This document shows, one piece after another, positions 37,301-48,570 of a stretch of 64,000 nt of DNA; within the stretch, counting starts at the first letter, position 1, and the number at the start of each line of letters is the position of its first letter. Location: positions 186,001 to 250,000 of the forward strand of contig JAIXMP010000003.1 in NCBI GenBank assembly GCA_025677815.1, in the 5' to 3' direction. The notes beneath the pieces are model-generated. The model was not told the DNA's origin, searched no databases, and saw only the letters and a program-made list of their open reading frames with translations. This DNA is from Phascolomyces articulosus. Lineage: Eukaryota > Mucoromycota > Mucoromycetes > Mucorales > Lichtheimiaceae. The translations under genes and the position numbers were made by a program.

Positions 37301-39773
37301 CTGCAAGGGTCCAATTGGTAGAGCAGCTTCCAATGAACCTGTAGATACCGTTTATCATCATATTAAAAAATACAAGTACAATGAAGAACATGAAGAATCG
37401 ACCTGCATCCAAATAAAAGCCAAACATAAAATAGGAACAGAGTTCATAAAGCAGTACTAAGTAGAAAAAAGTCGTATGAGAAATCAGTATAATTATCAAA
37501 CAATAATATAGCATGTTTATGGCGGTTTATCTTGGAATTATAAAAAAAAGCACATTTCTTACTTTGGGCAACAGCATGGGGAACATCAAGGATTAGCTGG
37601 ACAATATACAAAACACCAGTTCGATAGACAGCAAAATGCCTATATTTTTCCATGATACGGGGTCCTGTCATAAATATCATAAGTTCTGATTGAGATAACG
37701 ATGTAATGAAAAGCAATGAAACAAAAATGGCACCACAACGAAGCAAGGCACCGAGAGCATCCGATGGCAGTTTAAAAAAACAGGATGAGGTAATTATGGC
37801 TTGTGCAACAATTGTGACGTAGCGAGCAAGCAATGCATCTCTATCCTGGCGTTGCAAATGAATTTGACGAATAAGAAGCGCTTTGACTTGCTGGAAAAAC
37901 GGTGCAGTATACGGATCATGCATAGGGGCATATTTCTGATGTTCCGCACGAACCGCTTCTTCAAAACTCCCTGTAGCATTGGTTTCCTTGATTTCTTGCT
38001 CATAGATTTCCAATGCGATCAACATATCTTGGTATAACTGTGATTGGCGATAACATTGTTCGAATTGAGGAGCATTTTGAGGAGCTAGATGTTCAAATCC
38101 AGGTCTTATTTGACGCTCTAAAGGGTTGCAGAGGCCCGTTAAGAAATCGGCAATCGGCTTCCGTCCAGGACAGTAGAATCCCAAGTTTTCAAAATATGCT
38201 TTTGCTTGATCAGTTGGTCCGAAATAAATACAATAGCCATTATCCAAAATGACGACTTTATCATACAGCTTGTAGATGGTATTGGATGCTTGGTATAATG
38301 TAGAAATGGTTGTCTTTTTAAAAATATCGGTCATGATGCGTAATGAACGGACATAGTCCAAAGCAGAAACAGCATCCAATCCAGAGGTGGAACAATCCCA
38401 ACATGTGATAGCACTGAGCGTTGTCATTACCTCAGCTATCGATAAGCGTTTACGTTCTCCAGTAGTAAGAGTACCAGAGGTAGGTACATTACTACCACCA
38501 ACCATGGTATCCATTTGTTTTGTCAAACCCAGCATGTTACCAAGCAGATAAATGATTCGGTGCATAAATGCTTTTTTTGTTTCGTTCGGTAATCGAGTAC
38601 CGGGAGTCTTGCATCGTAATATGAATTCCAGCGTTTGTTTTGTTGTTAGCCTATTATTTTTTATTATTAGTTTTATCTTTCTTATTTTTCCTCTAAATAT
38701 GGACCCAAAAATTAAGTGTACGAAAAAAAACATCAGAAAAAATTACGTTGGATATAAATGGTGATCCTCTTCTTCGTTATAGATGGCTTGACCCCGATAA
38801 CGTTTCTCAAAGGTACTTGCATCAATACCTCCGTAATTTACTTCCCCATTTACATCTGTAAAATGACGTCGGGCATTGGCTAGGATTTTAAGAAATGAAG
38901 TACAACCGGAATCAGGTCTACCCAAAACAAGAAGCATTTCACCTTCTTTAACAAATCCAGTCATACTTTGCAAAATAGTCCTTTTGCTGTTCTTTTTTTT
39001 CCCAATGCCAAACAGCTTCCATGGTTGTAGCGCTTTTAGGATCACATTGGAATTCGTGAGAATTGGATTTGTTTCTGCTCCGTATCCCTAATGATATTAA
39101 CAACATAACTCTTTGGTGTCAAAAAATAACGAATACTGCGATAATTGTAATATAGTTTAGGGTAAAAAATTACCCGTAACTTCTTTTTTTAATCATTATG
39201 GTATATACATATAATTACTTTGACGACAAGGTGCTTCCATATGACCCCTAATCGCTTTGGTTTAATACCAGATTGATCTGCATCTTTAGAAAAACCACCC
39301 AAGAAATCTGTAAGATTGAATTCTTCATCCTTGCTATCTACACGCCCTTCTTCTGCAAGTGTAATACTACTATGACGATGATGAGATTGCTTCAATCCAT
39401 TATTTATATGACTTGAACAAGTTGTCAGTTCACATTGTAGATCTTGATATTGATTAATAGCAGCTACAGAAACATACAAAGATATTTAGTTTTTTATTTC
39501 GGTTTTGTTTACAAATTAAAAAAAAATATATAAAAAGCAGCTCATTCATGTGCTTTAAGATTCTTTTCTGGAATCACATTGATGATGGAAGTACGTCTTA
39601 CAGCTAACATTTACTTGATTTGCACTTGGTTCACCATAAGTGTAGGCTTTGTTGGTATTTTCTTGATTTTCATCAGCATATATTTCTGCTGGCCCTGTAA
39701 ATGATGGCCGTTGAGCAGAATCAAGGTACTGTTGGATATGATTATCGTCCCTCTTTAGCTTTTCGTCATTCAT
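34330..39773 (-). CDS. PDR-type (ABCG full-size) ABC transporter, 1501 aa, 10 exons
   Basis: This is a plasma-membrane drug/lipid efflux pump of the pleiotropic drug resistance class, layout NBD1-TMD1-NBD2-TMD2. Exons: 39773-39602, 39463-39219, 39087-38747, 38650-37563, 37456-37213, 37097-35429, 35353-35065, 34981-34864, 34754-34744 and 34658-34330. NBD1 Walker A is VLGRPDSGCTS (about 194-203), with Cys for Lys as usual in PDR NBD1. Its signature is SGTLTTGERKR (about 312-321) instead of VSGGERKR, and Walker B is CWDCSTSGLD (about 335). NBD2 has a canonical GSSGAGKTS (about 892), the PDR-type GISVEERRRLSIA (about 999) and LLFLDEPTSGLD. TMD1 and TMD2 hydrophobic segments and a Cys-rich last loop (CNQ...CGSYM...CNYC) are present. 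Substrate is unknown. The altered NBD1 signature raises doubt about normal ATP hydrolysis. Confidence 0.93.
34744..34754 (-). other. 11-nt micro-exon of the ABC transporter gene
   Basis: TTGCATTGAAG is bounded by a TAATAG acceptor and a GTCAGT donor. Exon 8 ends ...CATTA and exon 10 begins CTTTGACT. Only insertion of these 11 bases restores phase, giving HYCIEALTVNEM. This matches the conserved PDR motif in which a Tyr is followed by a Leu/Ile-Glu and a V-N-E motif before the last extracellular loop. Joining exon 8 directly to exon 10 gives a frame that soon stops. Confidence 0.8.
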
Positions 39774-40075
39774 TCATATATATGTTTATATACGTATATG
39801 AAAGAAAGCTATGCGTATTGCACTAATATTTTAACGAAAAAAATAAATTTTGTGGCGCTTAAATTCCCAGGCAATTGGTGCATCAGGAACATGGGTCTTG
39901 ATTCTATTGATGAAGAGTTTGATTTCTATATATGTTTTTCCGAGGAGTTTAAATCGTATACACATCAACTGAAAATTCATGCAAATATGATACCCACGCT
40001 TTATCATGTCATATTTATCATATTCCAGATATGAAATTTATTTAATGTAATAATTTTTTTTAGAAAATATATGTA
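39774..40075. other. Short intergenic region, Kelch gene 3' end / ABC transporter promoter
   Basis: Only about 300 bases separate the Kelch-type gene stop from the transporter ATG on the same strand. It must contain both the 3' UTR of the former and the promoter of the latter. No other feature was seen. Confidence 0.45.
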
Positions 40076-43000
40076 TTATGCTGCCTTATCTACTAATCGA
40101 TAATGTTCTTCCGTTCTTGCAGGATATTGGTTGTTATTATCTGAAAAGAGAGTAGAACTATCCATGTCTTGACCAACTGTGCCTCTTTCGTCACGAGGTA
40201 ATCGAGTTCCATTTAAGTGCTGTATAAGGTCAGATTCTCTATTACCGTTATTATTATTATTATTGTTATTCCAACCTTGGGTATTATTCATTATAATATT
40301 TGATAGCCGTGGATTATTTACTGTAACTCCACCATTACTGACTGCGGAATTGAGATTCGAAAAAAGTTCATCATTGATATAGTAAGATTTTAACATTAGT
40401 TCCATAAGTTGCACGCGACGCTGGAGCTCTTCCAATTGTTTTTTAATCTCCTTATTCTCCTGTTGTAGTGACGCTTCATTATCCATTGTATAATTTTTTT
40501 CATCTTGTTGTCGTTGCTGGTGGCTGAACAACCCCATACCACTACTGTCCGTTGCTGTTGCTGGTATTATTTTATATGTCTCATATTTTTCTTGAGGTAT
40601 TAAATGAGGTCGTACAGGGTTAATAAATGGAATGGCCATTGTTAAGAACCCGAATTGATCTCGTAACCCAGTAAGCAGCGATTTTTTTGCAGAACCCATA
40701 GACCAGCGATGGATTACACCCCAAGGTGAATTAGGCCGTACACCAAATAGAAAAGTGTCCAATGTGAACAAAAGTGTCAGTAAGCCACCTGCAGAACCAA
40801 TGGCAGTCAATACAGTGTAAATCTTTTGTTCCTTCAAGGTAACTAAAGCATAATTACTTGGGTAAAGATCCAAGATGTTTTTGCCAAAGCTTTCAACACG
40901 AAGTTGGGTTGCTGAACCAGCACGGAAGACGCTTGCCACTTCGGGTACTGAATTGTAATTGGGAGCAAAGCCAATACTATTCCATCCATTATCATTATCA
41001 AGATAAAGATGTTCTTGTAATTGATAGGCAACTGAAGAATAAGCACCTAATTCGAGGGTATATGTATTGGACGATGAGGTTTGGAGATCATTTCGCTCTT
41101 CATTAAGCCAAACTTGGATATCAGATTCAGAGAGTTTTTGGGATGTATCTCCAAAGTAATAAGCAAGGTTTGGATTTCTACCTCGAGGATAAAGAGAAAC
41201 ATGAATTCGGGAATACGATATAAAAGTTGTATTTCCATCTATGGAAGGATTTGGTTTTGTTGCCACACCATAGAATATGAATTGAATACGGTATCCATTA
41301 TCATTATTATTGCTTTGTTGTTTTTGGCGTTGTTTTGGATCACCAAGTTCAAATTCATCAGGTGCCGTAAATAAATAACATGTGGGGACAGTGGGCTGCC
41401 CATCGATGAAGAAAGGTCGATGTTTGGTCATATTTAATGGACGAAGGTATCCAGATGTTGAACAATCAGCGATTGTTCCTGTATCTGTTTGACAGCCAAT
41501 GCTTGGCTTATCCCACCCATCGAAGCAAAATCGCACATCTTTTGATGTAAAGAAAAGTTGAATCATAAGGACGTTATTAAATATGCAACATATCGAAAAG
41601 AAAAAAAAAAAGAGATGTAACATAAAAGTATATTTACCTGGTACTTGAACTTTTGGAACAGGTGACGATAAAGTAATGGTAGATATTGGACTATGTATAA
41701 CCTGAACCATTAAAAAAGCAAGGAACGCAACAAATAAACCCGCCAAAGCAAGTTTTGAGAACGCATGAGAAGTTTCTGTCCACCATGGTTCACCCGTTCT
41801 AGTATAAGCATATATAGTTGTAGAAATATATAAAGATGATTCATTAATAATCATTATTACTTAACATTATTCTTCCATAAATATTACCTCGGACTCCATA
41901 CTAATGCAAATATCTCGTTCCAAAATTTCCATAGTGCAACACCCAAAATCAATGCAACGACTATCCCAACCACAATTCCAACAATTGCTCCAGTTGACAA
42001 GCCCGTACTACCAATGAGTGTATCTGATTCTGTCAATGGTTGAGTAATATTTTCTATCCATGCTAATTGTTTTGTTTCTGTGGTTTTGTCGCTAGTAGTA
42101 GGTGTTACTGCGGAAGAATCTCCAAGATTCAATACATATACATCATTAAACCAGACAGTTTCCGTTCTTCCTGTATATTTGTTATGGTGTATAATAATAT
42201 ATAATATATAATAATCAATTAGATGGACATTTATGTCATTTTAAATAGAATTTTAAAGTATATAGCAGAAGTGCTTGTTTTTACTTACCATTTGCAATAA
42301 CGAGATATTTTCCCTTCAGTAATCCTGCATTAGCCTGAAATCGTGCTGTAGGCTGAGGTCCAAGAACATTATTGGTAGTTTGCCAAGTCCAAGTGTTGGT
42401 ATCCAAAATTGCCAGGTTGGCCAAAGGATTATAGGCATTTCCAGCAAAATCACGAACACCTATAAAGAGCAAATATAAAACATATCGCATTTTTCGGTTA
42501 TATAATCAAAATACTAAGTTACTTGTGAACCCTTCATTATGTTGTAAAATATATATTAAATTACCTCCAAAAAAGTATATGGTCGAATTATCCGGTCCTG
42601 GGTATATTTTCTAAACATGTTAGTGAAAAAATTAAGCAATTCAACAGCTTTTTTGTGAACATACAATTGGATACTAACCAAGTATGGCACTTGCTCCTTC
42701 TCTCAGCCACGGAATTTCATCGGCCTTTAATTCTTGTTCATACCATTTGTTGCTTGTGATATCGTAAATGAAGGATGTGTTACATTTTTCTGTGGGGTCT
42801 GATGGGTGCGCTGTACGTTCATGATAACCCATAGTTCCCATAGTAAATATTATTTTATTGTTTCTATAGTAATACATACAGGAGATAAGAAAATAAATGA
42901 GCATCATTTATCTCAATAAATATATAAAAAAGAAGAAGCAACTTACGGTAGAGCAATAGCTGAATGACCAATCATATATTTGCTAGGTTCCAATGGTTGC

Positions 43001-43668
43001 GAAAGATCGACGAATTGACCGTTTTGAGGATTATAAGACCATAGATCTCCCATAATATATGAGCCTGCTCCTGCAAAGGCACTCACCAAATTAAATCCAC
43101 CAGCAATATAGACCTTGCCATCTGAACCAAGTGTTGCAGTTAATTCTTTACGATTGACCGGAAAAGTTGCATTATTAAAGGGAAGAGCAGATGCTTCTTG
43201 CCATGTTTGCTGATCGAATCGATATTCATAAACTAAAAGCTTTCCAGTATAGAGAGTTGCATTATTTGTAATGCCACCGAAAAAGAGGACTCGGTTATTA
43301 TCTGGGAGCAATACAGCCTGACTAAAGGACATAGGGACTGGGTTTCTTTGTGGTACATCAGCGTAAACTAAACTACCATCTTCATCGTTAAAAGAAATAG
43401 AGGTAAATTGGGTCGAAACAACCGAACGTGAAACAACGCCTCCATAAATATACATCTTGTCATTTCGTACAAAAGTAGCACCCGTTGATCTGCCAGGGAG
43501 CAAGTTGATTTGTTCATCTGTCATGTTATAGGCTGCTGAGACCGTAGGTGTAAAAATGATTGTAATAATAGACCACAACGTCAGTAATGATAAAATGAAT
43601 GGCATATGACGAGTTCTTCCCACTGAAAGCATTTTGGATAAATCAATCAAAACCATCTTGATTAACAT
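40076..43668 (-). CDS. Kelch-repeat surface protein with three-TM module and coiled-coil tail, about 1005 aa, 7 exons
   Basis: This is a predicted cell-surface membrane protein. Exons: 43668-42947, 42863-42679, 42597-42565, 42459-42289, 42170-41888, 41798-41638 and 41538-40076 (1006 codons with stop). A signal peptide (PFILSLLTLWSIITIIF, cleavage near TVSA) is followed by Kelch/galactose-oxidase beta-propeller repeats (KMYIYGGVV, RVLFFGGIT, GKVYIAGGF, TIYFFGG) to about residue 400. TM1 is GAIVGIVVGIVVALILGV and TM2 is LALAGLFVAFLAFLMVQVI. A Cys-containing outside domain begins DVRFCFDGWDKPSIGC. TM3 is near GLLTLLFTLDTFLFG. The cytosolic tail has a coiled coil (LQQENKEIKKQLEELQRRV) and poly-Asn. 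In-frame ATGs at 43668, 43656, 43632 and 43605 are all possible; 43632 or 43605 would give a more normal signal peptide. Kelch proteins with this kind of C-terminal module occur in Mucorales to my recollection; their role is unknown. Confidence 0.82.
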
Positions 43669-44675
43669 TATCTCTTCAATAGCTTCTCGTCCCTAGAGAA
43701 AAGAATGAATGGAACTGTTGGCTATACAATCAACAGTTGTTTGAAAATAATAATGTTTTGCTAAATGATTAAAGGAGATAAATAAACAACTGCAAAAAAA
43801 AAGCTTGTTTATAAATGTGTTTTAATGTTTAAATTATTGTGCTACGTATCTCAAAATCAGATTCAATAATACATGTAGTATACATGCTACAGGACTTGCT
43901 TTTTATATGAATATTTTGGCCAACAATGGTAACTACGCCACTAAATAACGTTTGTCGGTGATCTTTCATATTTTTACACGCGAAAAAACGTGTGATTCTT
44001 GATGCTTATAGTAAGCATTAATAAGACTATTAATCACCACTTAGAAAAAGTGTTCATCCTATGCATGAAAGCTATGTTTACTCTAAGAAAAATTACATAT
44101 TGTGATTATTAAATAAAAGCCTTTGCTTTTCATTTACCAATTTAATGGGCTGACAAACGTTATATGGAGAGAGTTTCTTTAAACGTGTATGAAAGAATAC
44201 GCAGTACTAAATCCACACTCCTGGATCTTTTCCAATTTTTCTATAAACCCAAAAAGAGCAACATAATATATTCATACGAATTTCCTGTATGTAACCATGA
44301 TGTTAATTGGGAAACCAATACAATTACAAGAAGTATTGTATGCGTACTGATAAGAGTGTTCCAATAGGTATGAAGTTCTTATTGGATAAACCATTCAGAT
44401 ATTTATTACCTAGAATAATGAGTAAAAAAATATTTCCAATTAAAAATAACGATGTTATAATATGTTCTGCATCCACTATGATGATATGAGCGATATATCT
44501 TATCGAAATTATCAACAAAATATCGCTGTCAAGAATCAAGAATTGCTAACCAGAAAAAAAGAGGGTGTTTGTGTAACTTAAAACATTAAGTCACAATTTT
44601 TGCTTTGCTTGAAAGGCCTGTTCTCCCGCTGCGTTCATTTTTTCTGTTGCAGAACAAACACAAAAATCCAGCACT
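43669..44675. other. Divergent intergenic region, Kelch gene / CBP3
   Basis: About 1 kb, AT-rich, containing both promoters. Open frames on both strands near 44164-44540 are short and of biased composition. The tract ending TTCTGTTGCAG (about 44642-44652) just before the CBP3 ATG could be a leader-intron acceptor. Confidence 0.45.
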
Positions 44676-45926
44676 ATGGCATTCACAAACGCGGTCAAAA
44701 CAGGTGCTTCGGCAACATTTCGCAAAGTAATGATACAATTCTATTTCTAATAAATTTCTTTGGTTGTTATTTTTATTACAAGAAAAAAAAAATACTAATA
44801 CGCTAAGCCATAAATATTTTGTTTTGAAATAGTCTATCCACCCATCACGACCTGTTCAACAGTGCTTCTCACAAAGTCATGCTAGAGCAACCATTACACG
44901 TTTGGTACCACCCGTTGTCATGGTATGAATGAGAAAAAGAATAGTATCCAATGGAGTATAAATACTAATGCACGTCTTTGTTGTTACAGTCAACACGTTG
45001 GCAAACAACCGCACAACCAGAACAAGCGGTGGAAAAGAAAGAATATTCGAATGTAACAAAAAAGTTGGTTTACGGAATGGCACGGTTAATGGGTTATTAT
45101 TCAACGGGTTCAACAGCAATCCGTGCAAGCCACGATTTATATCGTGCATGTGCTGAGCATTCGGAAGCAAATAAGGACTTTTTTATCGAAGGTAATTTTT
45201 TTCACAAATATGGGAGTGATACAAAAATTCGTTGTTGCATGGGCATTGAAAAAACAACTCACAGACTATCGATTCTATTATAGCATGTAATCTTCCCGAT
45301 AACTTTCAATCATGGTTTTCAGTAACTCAATTGCACGTGTGGATGTTGATGGTCCGTTTGCGAGGGGAAAAAAATGGAAAGCTTTATATTCAGGAACTTG
45401 TAAATCGATTGTTTGATGATGCTGAGCACAGGATGCGTTCTCATGGTGTAAGTTGTTAGATTTATATGAAAACAAATGAAGACATATTAGGAGATGCAAA
45501 AGGGTCTTAACGGAAGACTCTTTTATTAAATACGGGTTTTAGATTACACAACAACGTATGATCAACAGTTATATCAAAGATCTTTTAGCTCAATTTCATG
45601 GTGGTGTTGTTGCTTATGATGAAGGCATGTGCAAGGATGACCCAGTATTAGCAGCAGCATTGTGGAGGTAAGAGAAAATAGGATAATGGGATTTTGGATG
45701 ATTGATGAAATGGCGAAAAACAGACTGGTGGATATTAATGGAGCTCGGATTGTTACTATTGTATTATTGTCATAGAAATCTTTTCGCACCAACATCCAAC
45801 AATGCTGTCCATTTAGCCTATGTTGTACAATACATTCGACAAGAACTCAAGACATTGGACGAGTTTGATGGTGAAAAGCTCAATGCAGGCATTGTGCACT
45901 TTGGTAAACCAAAAGCATCAATTTAA
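44676..45926 (+). CDS. CBP3: Ubiquinol-cytochrome c reductase assembly chaperone CBP3/UQCC1, 230 aa, 5 exons
   Basis: This is a mitochondrial chaperone that, with Cbp6, binds the mitoribosome and newly made cytochrome b for complex III assembly. Exons are 44676-44726, 44990-45191, 45284-45447, 45543-45667 and 45776-45926 (231 codons with stop). The N-terminus is basic and hydroxylated (MAFTNAVKTGASATFRK), like a matrix presequence. The conserved chaperone domain follows: FQSWFSVTQLHVWMLMVRLR, YIQELVNRLFDDAEHRM, SYIKDLLAQFHGGVVAYDEG and DDPVLAAALWRNLF. The protein is shorter at the N-terminus than yeast Cbp3 but carries the whole domain. At exon 3 the downstream GTAAGT donor was chosen over the overlapping GTGTAA because only it keeps phase with exon 4. 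Confidence 0.93.
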
Positions 45927-46372
45927 AATTATTATCCCCTTTAGCACCTCTTTTATTTTGTTATCGTTGGATGATCAAGCCTATATATATATATATTCAA
46001 CAATTTTTTTCCCGTCTAGTCCCACCTCATATCATTTTACTACTTAACATTTTTAGACACACCAACCCGCATTTTTAGTTTAAAAAATAAAAAAACAAAT
46101 TGTGACATATTTCAATGTAATTATTTGTAACGTTATTCATGCATGATTGAAGGAGCATTTATAATAGAATATGACGATTTTATGAAACATTCAATTTAAT
46201 TTATAATCCAAACTACAATCCAAAAATTAACCCACAATAACCCCCATTCACACTTTCTCTTCTGGTATCAAAGAATAATTAAATAATATTAAAAAGATAA
46301 AATTTTGTTTAAAACAACCGCATCGATTCCATAATTTTATTTTTATGAAATAAAAAATAACTAAGAATGAAC
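45927..46372. other. Convergent intergenic region, CBP3 / RPL3
   Basis: About 450 bases of AT-rich DNA between two 3' ends, with AATAAA-like sites on both strands. No gene. Confidence 0.5.
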
Positions 46373-47867
46373 TTAGTTCTTGTCCTTCTTGAAAGTACCC
46401 ATGAATTGGTGCTTTTCGGCGGGGGTTTGGAAACGACCGTGACCGAACTTGGAAGAGGTATCGATGAACTTGAGAGTAACCTTTTCCAAAGCAGAACGCT
46501 TGGTGTGGATTTGAAGGGTCTTACGGAGAGTCAAGACACGCTTCTTGGCACCAGCGGTACAACCCTTAACCATAACGAAATCTTCATTAACAACACCATA
46601 GTGGGGGAAACCACCCATGGGAGTAATTTGCTTTTCGGTAAGATCGTATTCGGTAGCACCAGACTTGGCATCAGCACCGTGGGCAATACGGTAGATCTTC
46701 TTGTTTTGTTCAGTACGACGATGGTAACCGCGTTGACCAGCACGGGGAACAGAGTACATAACGCGGGCAGGATGCCAGGCACCAATACAGGCAACCTTAC
46801 GGAGACCACGATGGGTCTTGCGAGGAAGCTTCTTGGTACCCCAACGGTGGGTGACACCTTCGAAACCGTGACCCTTGGTAGTACCAATAATATCGATCAT
46901 TTCATCTTGTTCGAAGATGGAACCAACGGTAACTTCCTTTTCAAAGTGTTCGCGGGCATAGTCGACCTTGTCGGCGATGGAACCACCGTTCAATTGGACT
47001 TCCATGATGTGAGCCTTCTTTTGACCAAGACGAGCCTTGGAGATTTGAGTGTGAGCAATGACACGGACGACGGAACAGTACTTCTTGATACGTTCGAGTT
47101 CACGGGTGATATCCTTAGCACCATCAGCGTACTTCTTGGCGTACTTGGTGTAAGCCTTCTTCTTGGAACGATACCAGTTCTTGTAGAAGCGACGCTTGGC
47201 TTCATCAGACAAGTGTTCGGCCCAGACAGTGGTCAACGAACGGAGACCACGGGGAGTCTCGACGTAACCAACAACACCAACAATGACCATGGGGGGAGCT
47301 TCAATGATGGTGACGGCTTCGACAACTTCCTTCTTGTTCATCTCTGTTCATTCATAAAATGATTTAAAATTTTAAAAAGTTTTGATCAGTATTTTCGAGA
47401 TTCATATTAAAGAATAAATACACAAAAATCTTTCACAATTCACAAATGCTATTCTTTAATTAAATGTACTTACTGGAACCAGGGCGTTCCAAATCACGAA
47501 CAATGTGGGTCATGCCAGCCTTGTAGCCCATGAAAGCTGTCAAGTGGACAGGCTTCTTGGCGTCATCCTTAGGGTAGGCCTTTACTCTACCGCGGTGGGA
47601 GCGGGTACGCTTACGAGGGGAGAAACCCAAATGACCGTGACGGGGAGCTATATAATGTGATTACAATTGAACATTTTATTAGAATGGCAAAATTCAACGC
47701 GTTGGGTGGTTCGAAAAAAAATTGAATCCATATCGTCGTCAATCTACATACCTTCGTACTTGCGGTGCGACTATTAGGATTGAATAAAATCAATAATGGA
47801 TGGTTAGATGTATTGTTTAGTTGAATGGATGCATGATAATAATGGATGGATTGATACTACTTACCAT
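46373..47867 (-). CDS. RPL3: 60S ribosomal protein L3 (uL3), 388 aa, 4 coding exons
   Basis: This is a core large-subunit protein that reaches the peptidyl-transferase centre. Exons are 47867-47865 (ATG only), 47770-47752 (19 nt), 47647-47474 and 47343-46373, with joined length 389 codons. The joined N-terminus is [16 protein letters not shown], followed by [32 protein letters not shown] and [12 protein letters not shown]. The central part reads [20 protein letters not shown] and [15 protein letters not shown]. This is essentially diagnostic of eukaryotic L3 and the length is as expected (about 387). Codons are strongly C/G-ending, as for P2. Because of this bias the opposite strand also stays open for over 300 codons. 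It is divergent from TIM54. An intron right after the ATG is common in fungal ribosomal protein genes and may help expression. Confidence 0.97.
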
Positions 47868-48570
47868 CCCTAACTATTATGGATGAATGAGAAGAGGAAG
47901 ATTAGAAGGTTGCCTGGTGGACCAAGAAGTTTAACCACAAAATTCCCCAAATTTAAATGCCGAATTTTTCTGTGGCTGATTTTTTTTTGGATTTTTGGTC
48001 TATGCAAATGCGTCTGAACAATAAAAAGAAGGTTTTGGAAGTGTTTCGTTCTTTGTTATAAACAGGAACATTTTTGAAGAAATGGTATATTACTACTACT
48101 ATTGCGTATAAGTTTCAAACAACATACGGAGGTTAGCTTTATTACCATGACACGAGTATAATAGTGCATTAATACCATTATATAAGATCTTGGACGACAG
48201 CAGCAAAAAATAAATACATACGTTTACGTAAAGGAATTTGCCTCTTTATTATAGGGTTATACTCCTTCTTTGATATTTATTTATAAAAGGATTCATAATA
48301 GTAGTTTAATCCAAGAAAAACGTTGTATTATATGTCACAATAAGAGCATTGCTACTAAGCCATGCCCGTTGTACTTACAAGTTAACCTTGTACAATAAAT
48401 AAGCATCATTTTATTAACATATTAAGAAGAAATGCCTGTAAAATTAATATTACTGTTTAAACAAAAAATGGATGTCATAAATTTACTTCTTCACTCCAAT
48501 TCAACTCAGCAAAGTTTAACCTGGTTGCAACGGTTTTTTTTTTGCAGATACATAACAGACGACAACAAAA
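47868..48570. promoter_or_regulatory. Shared divergent promoter region, RPL3 / TIM54
   Basis: 700 bases between the two divergent start codons. The RPL3-proximal part (47940-48010) is T-rich, with TTTTTTTTGG and a less AT-rich block. A T9 tract ending TTTGCAG (48533-48546) lies 24 bases before the TIM54 ATG and could be a leader-intron acceptor. No factor-binding site can be named with confidence. Confidence 0.4.

Noticed and set aside
42565..42610. Acceptor TTTAG at about 42611 for Kelch exon 3
   Set aside because: Gives an early stop in phase. The ACCCAG acceptor just downstream yields the expected LGPDNSTIYFFGG.
46367..47362. Plus-strand open frame of about 331 codons
   Set aside because: It is exactly antisense to RPL3. 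The strong C/G-ending codon bias of that gene keeps the opposite strand free of stops. The product is Thr/Gly/Leu-rich with no family resemblance.
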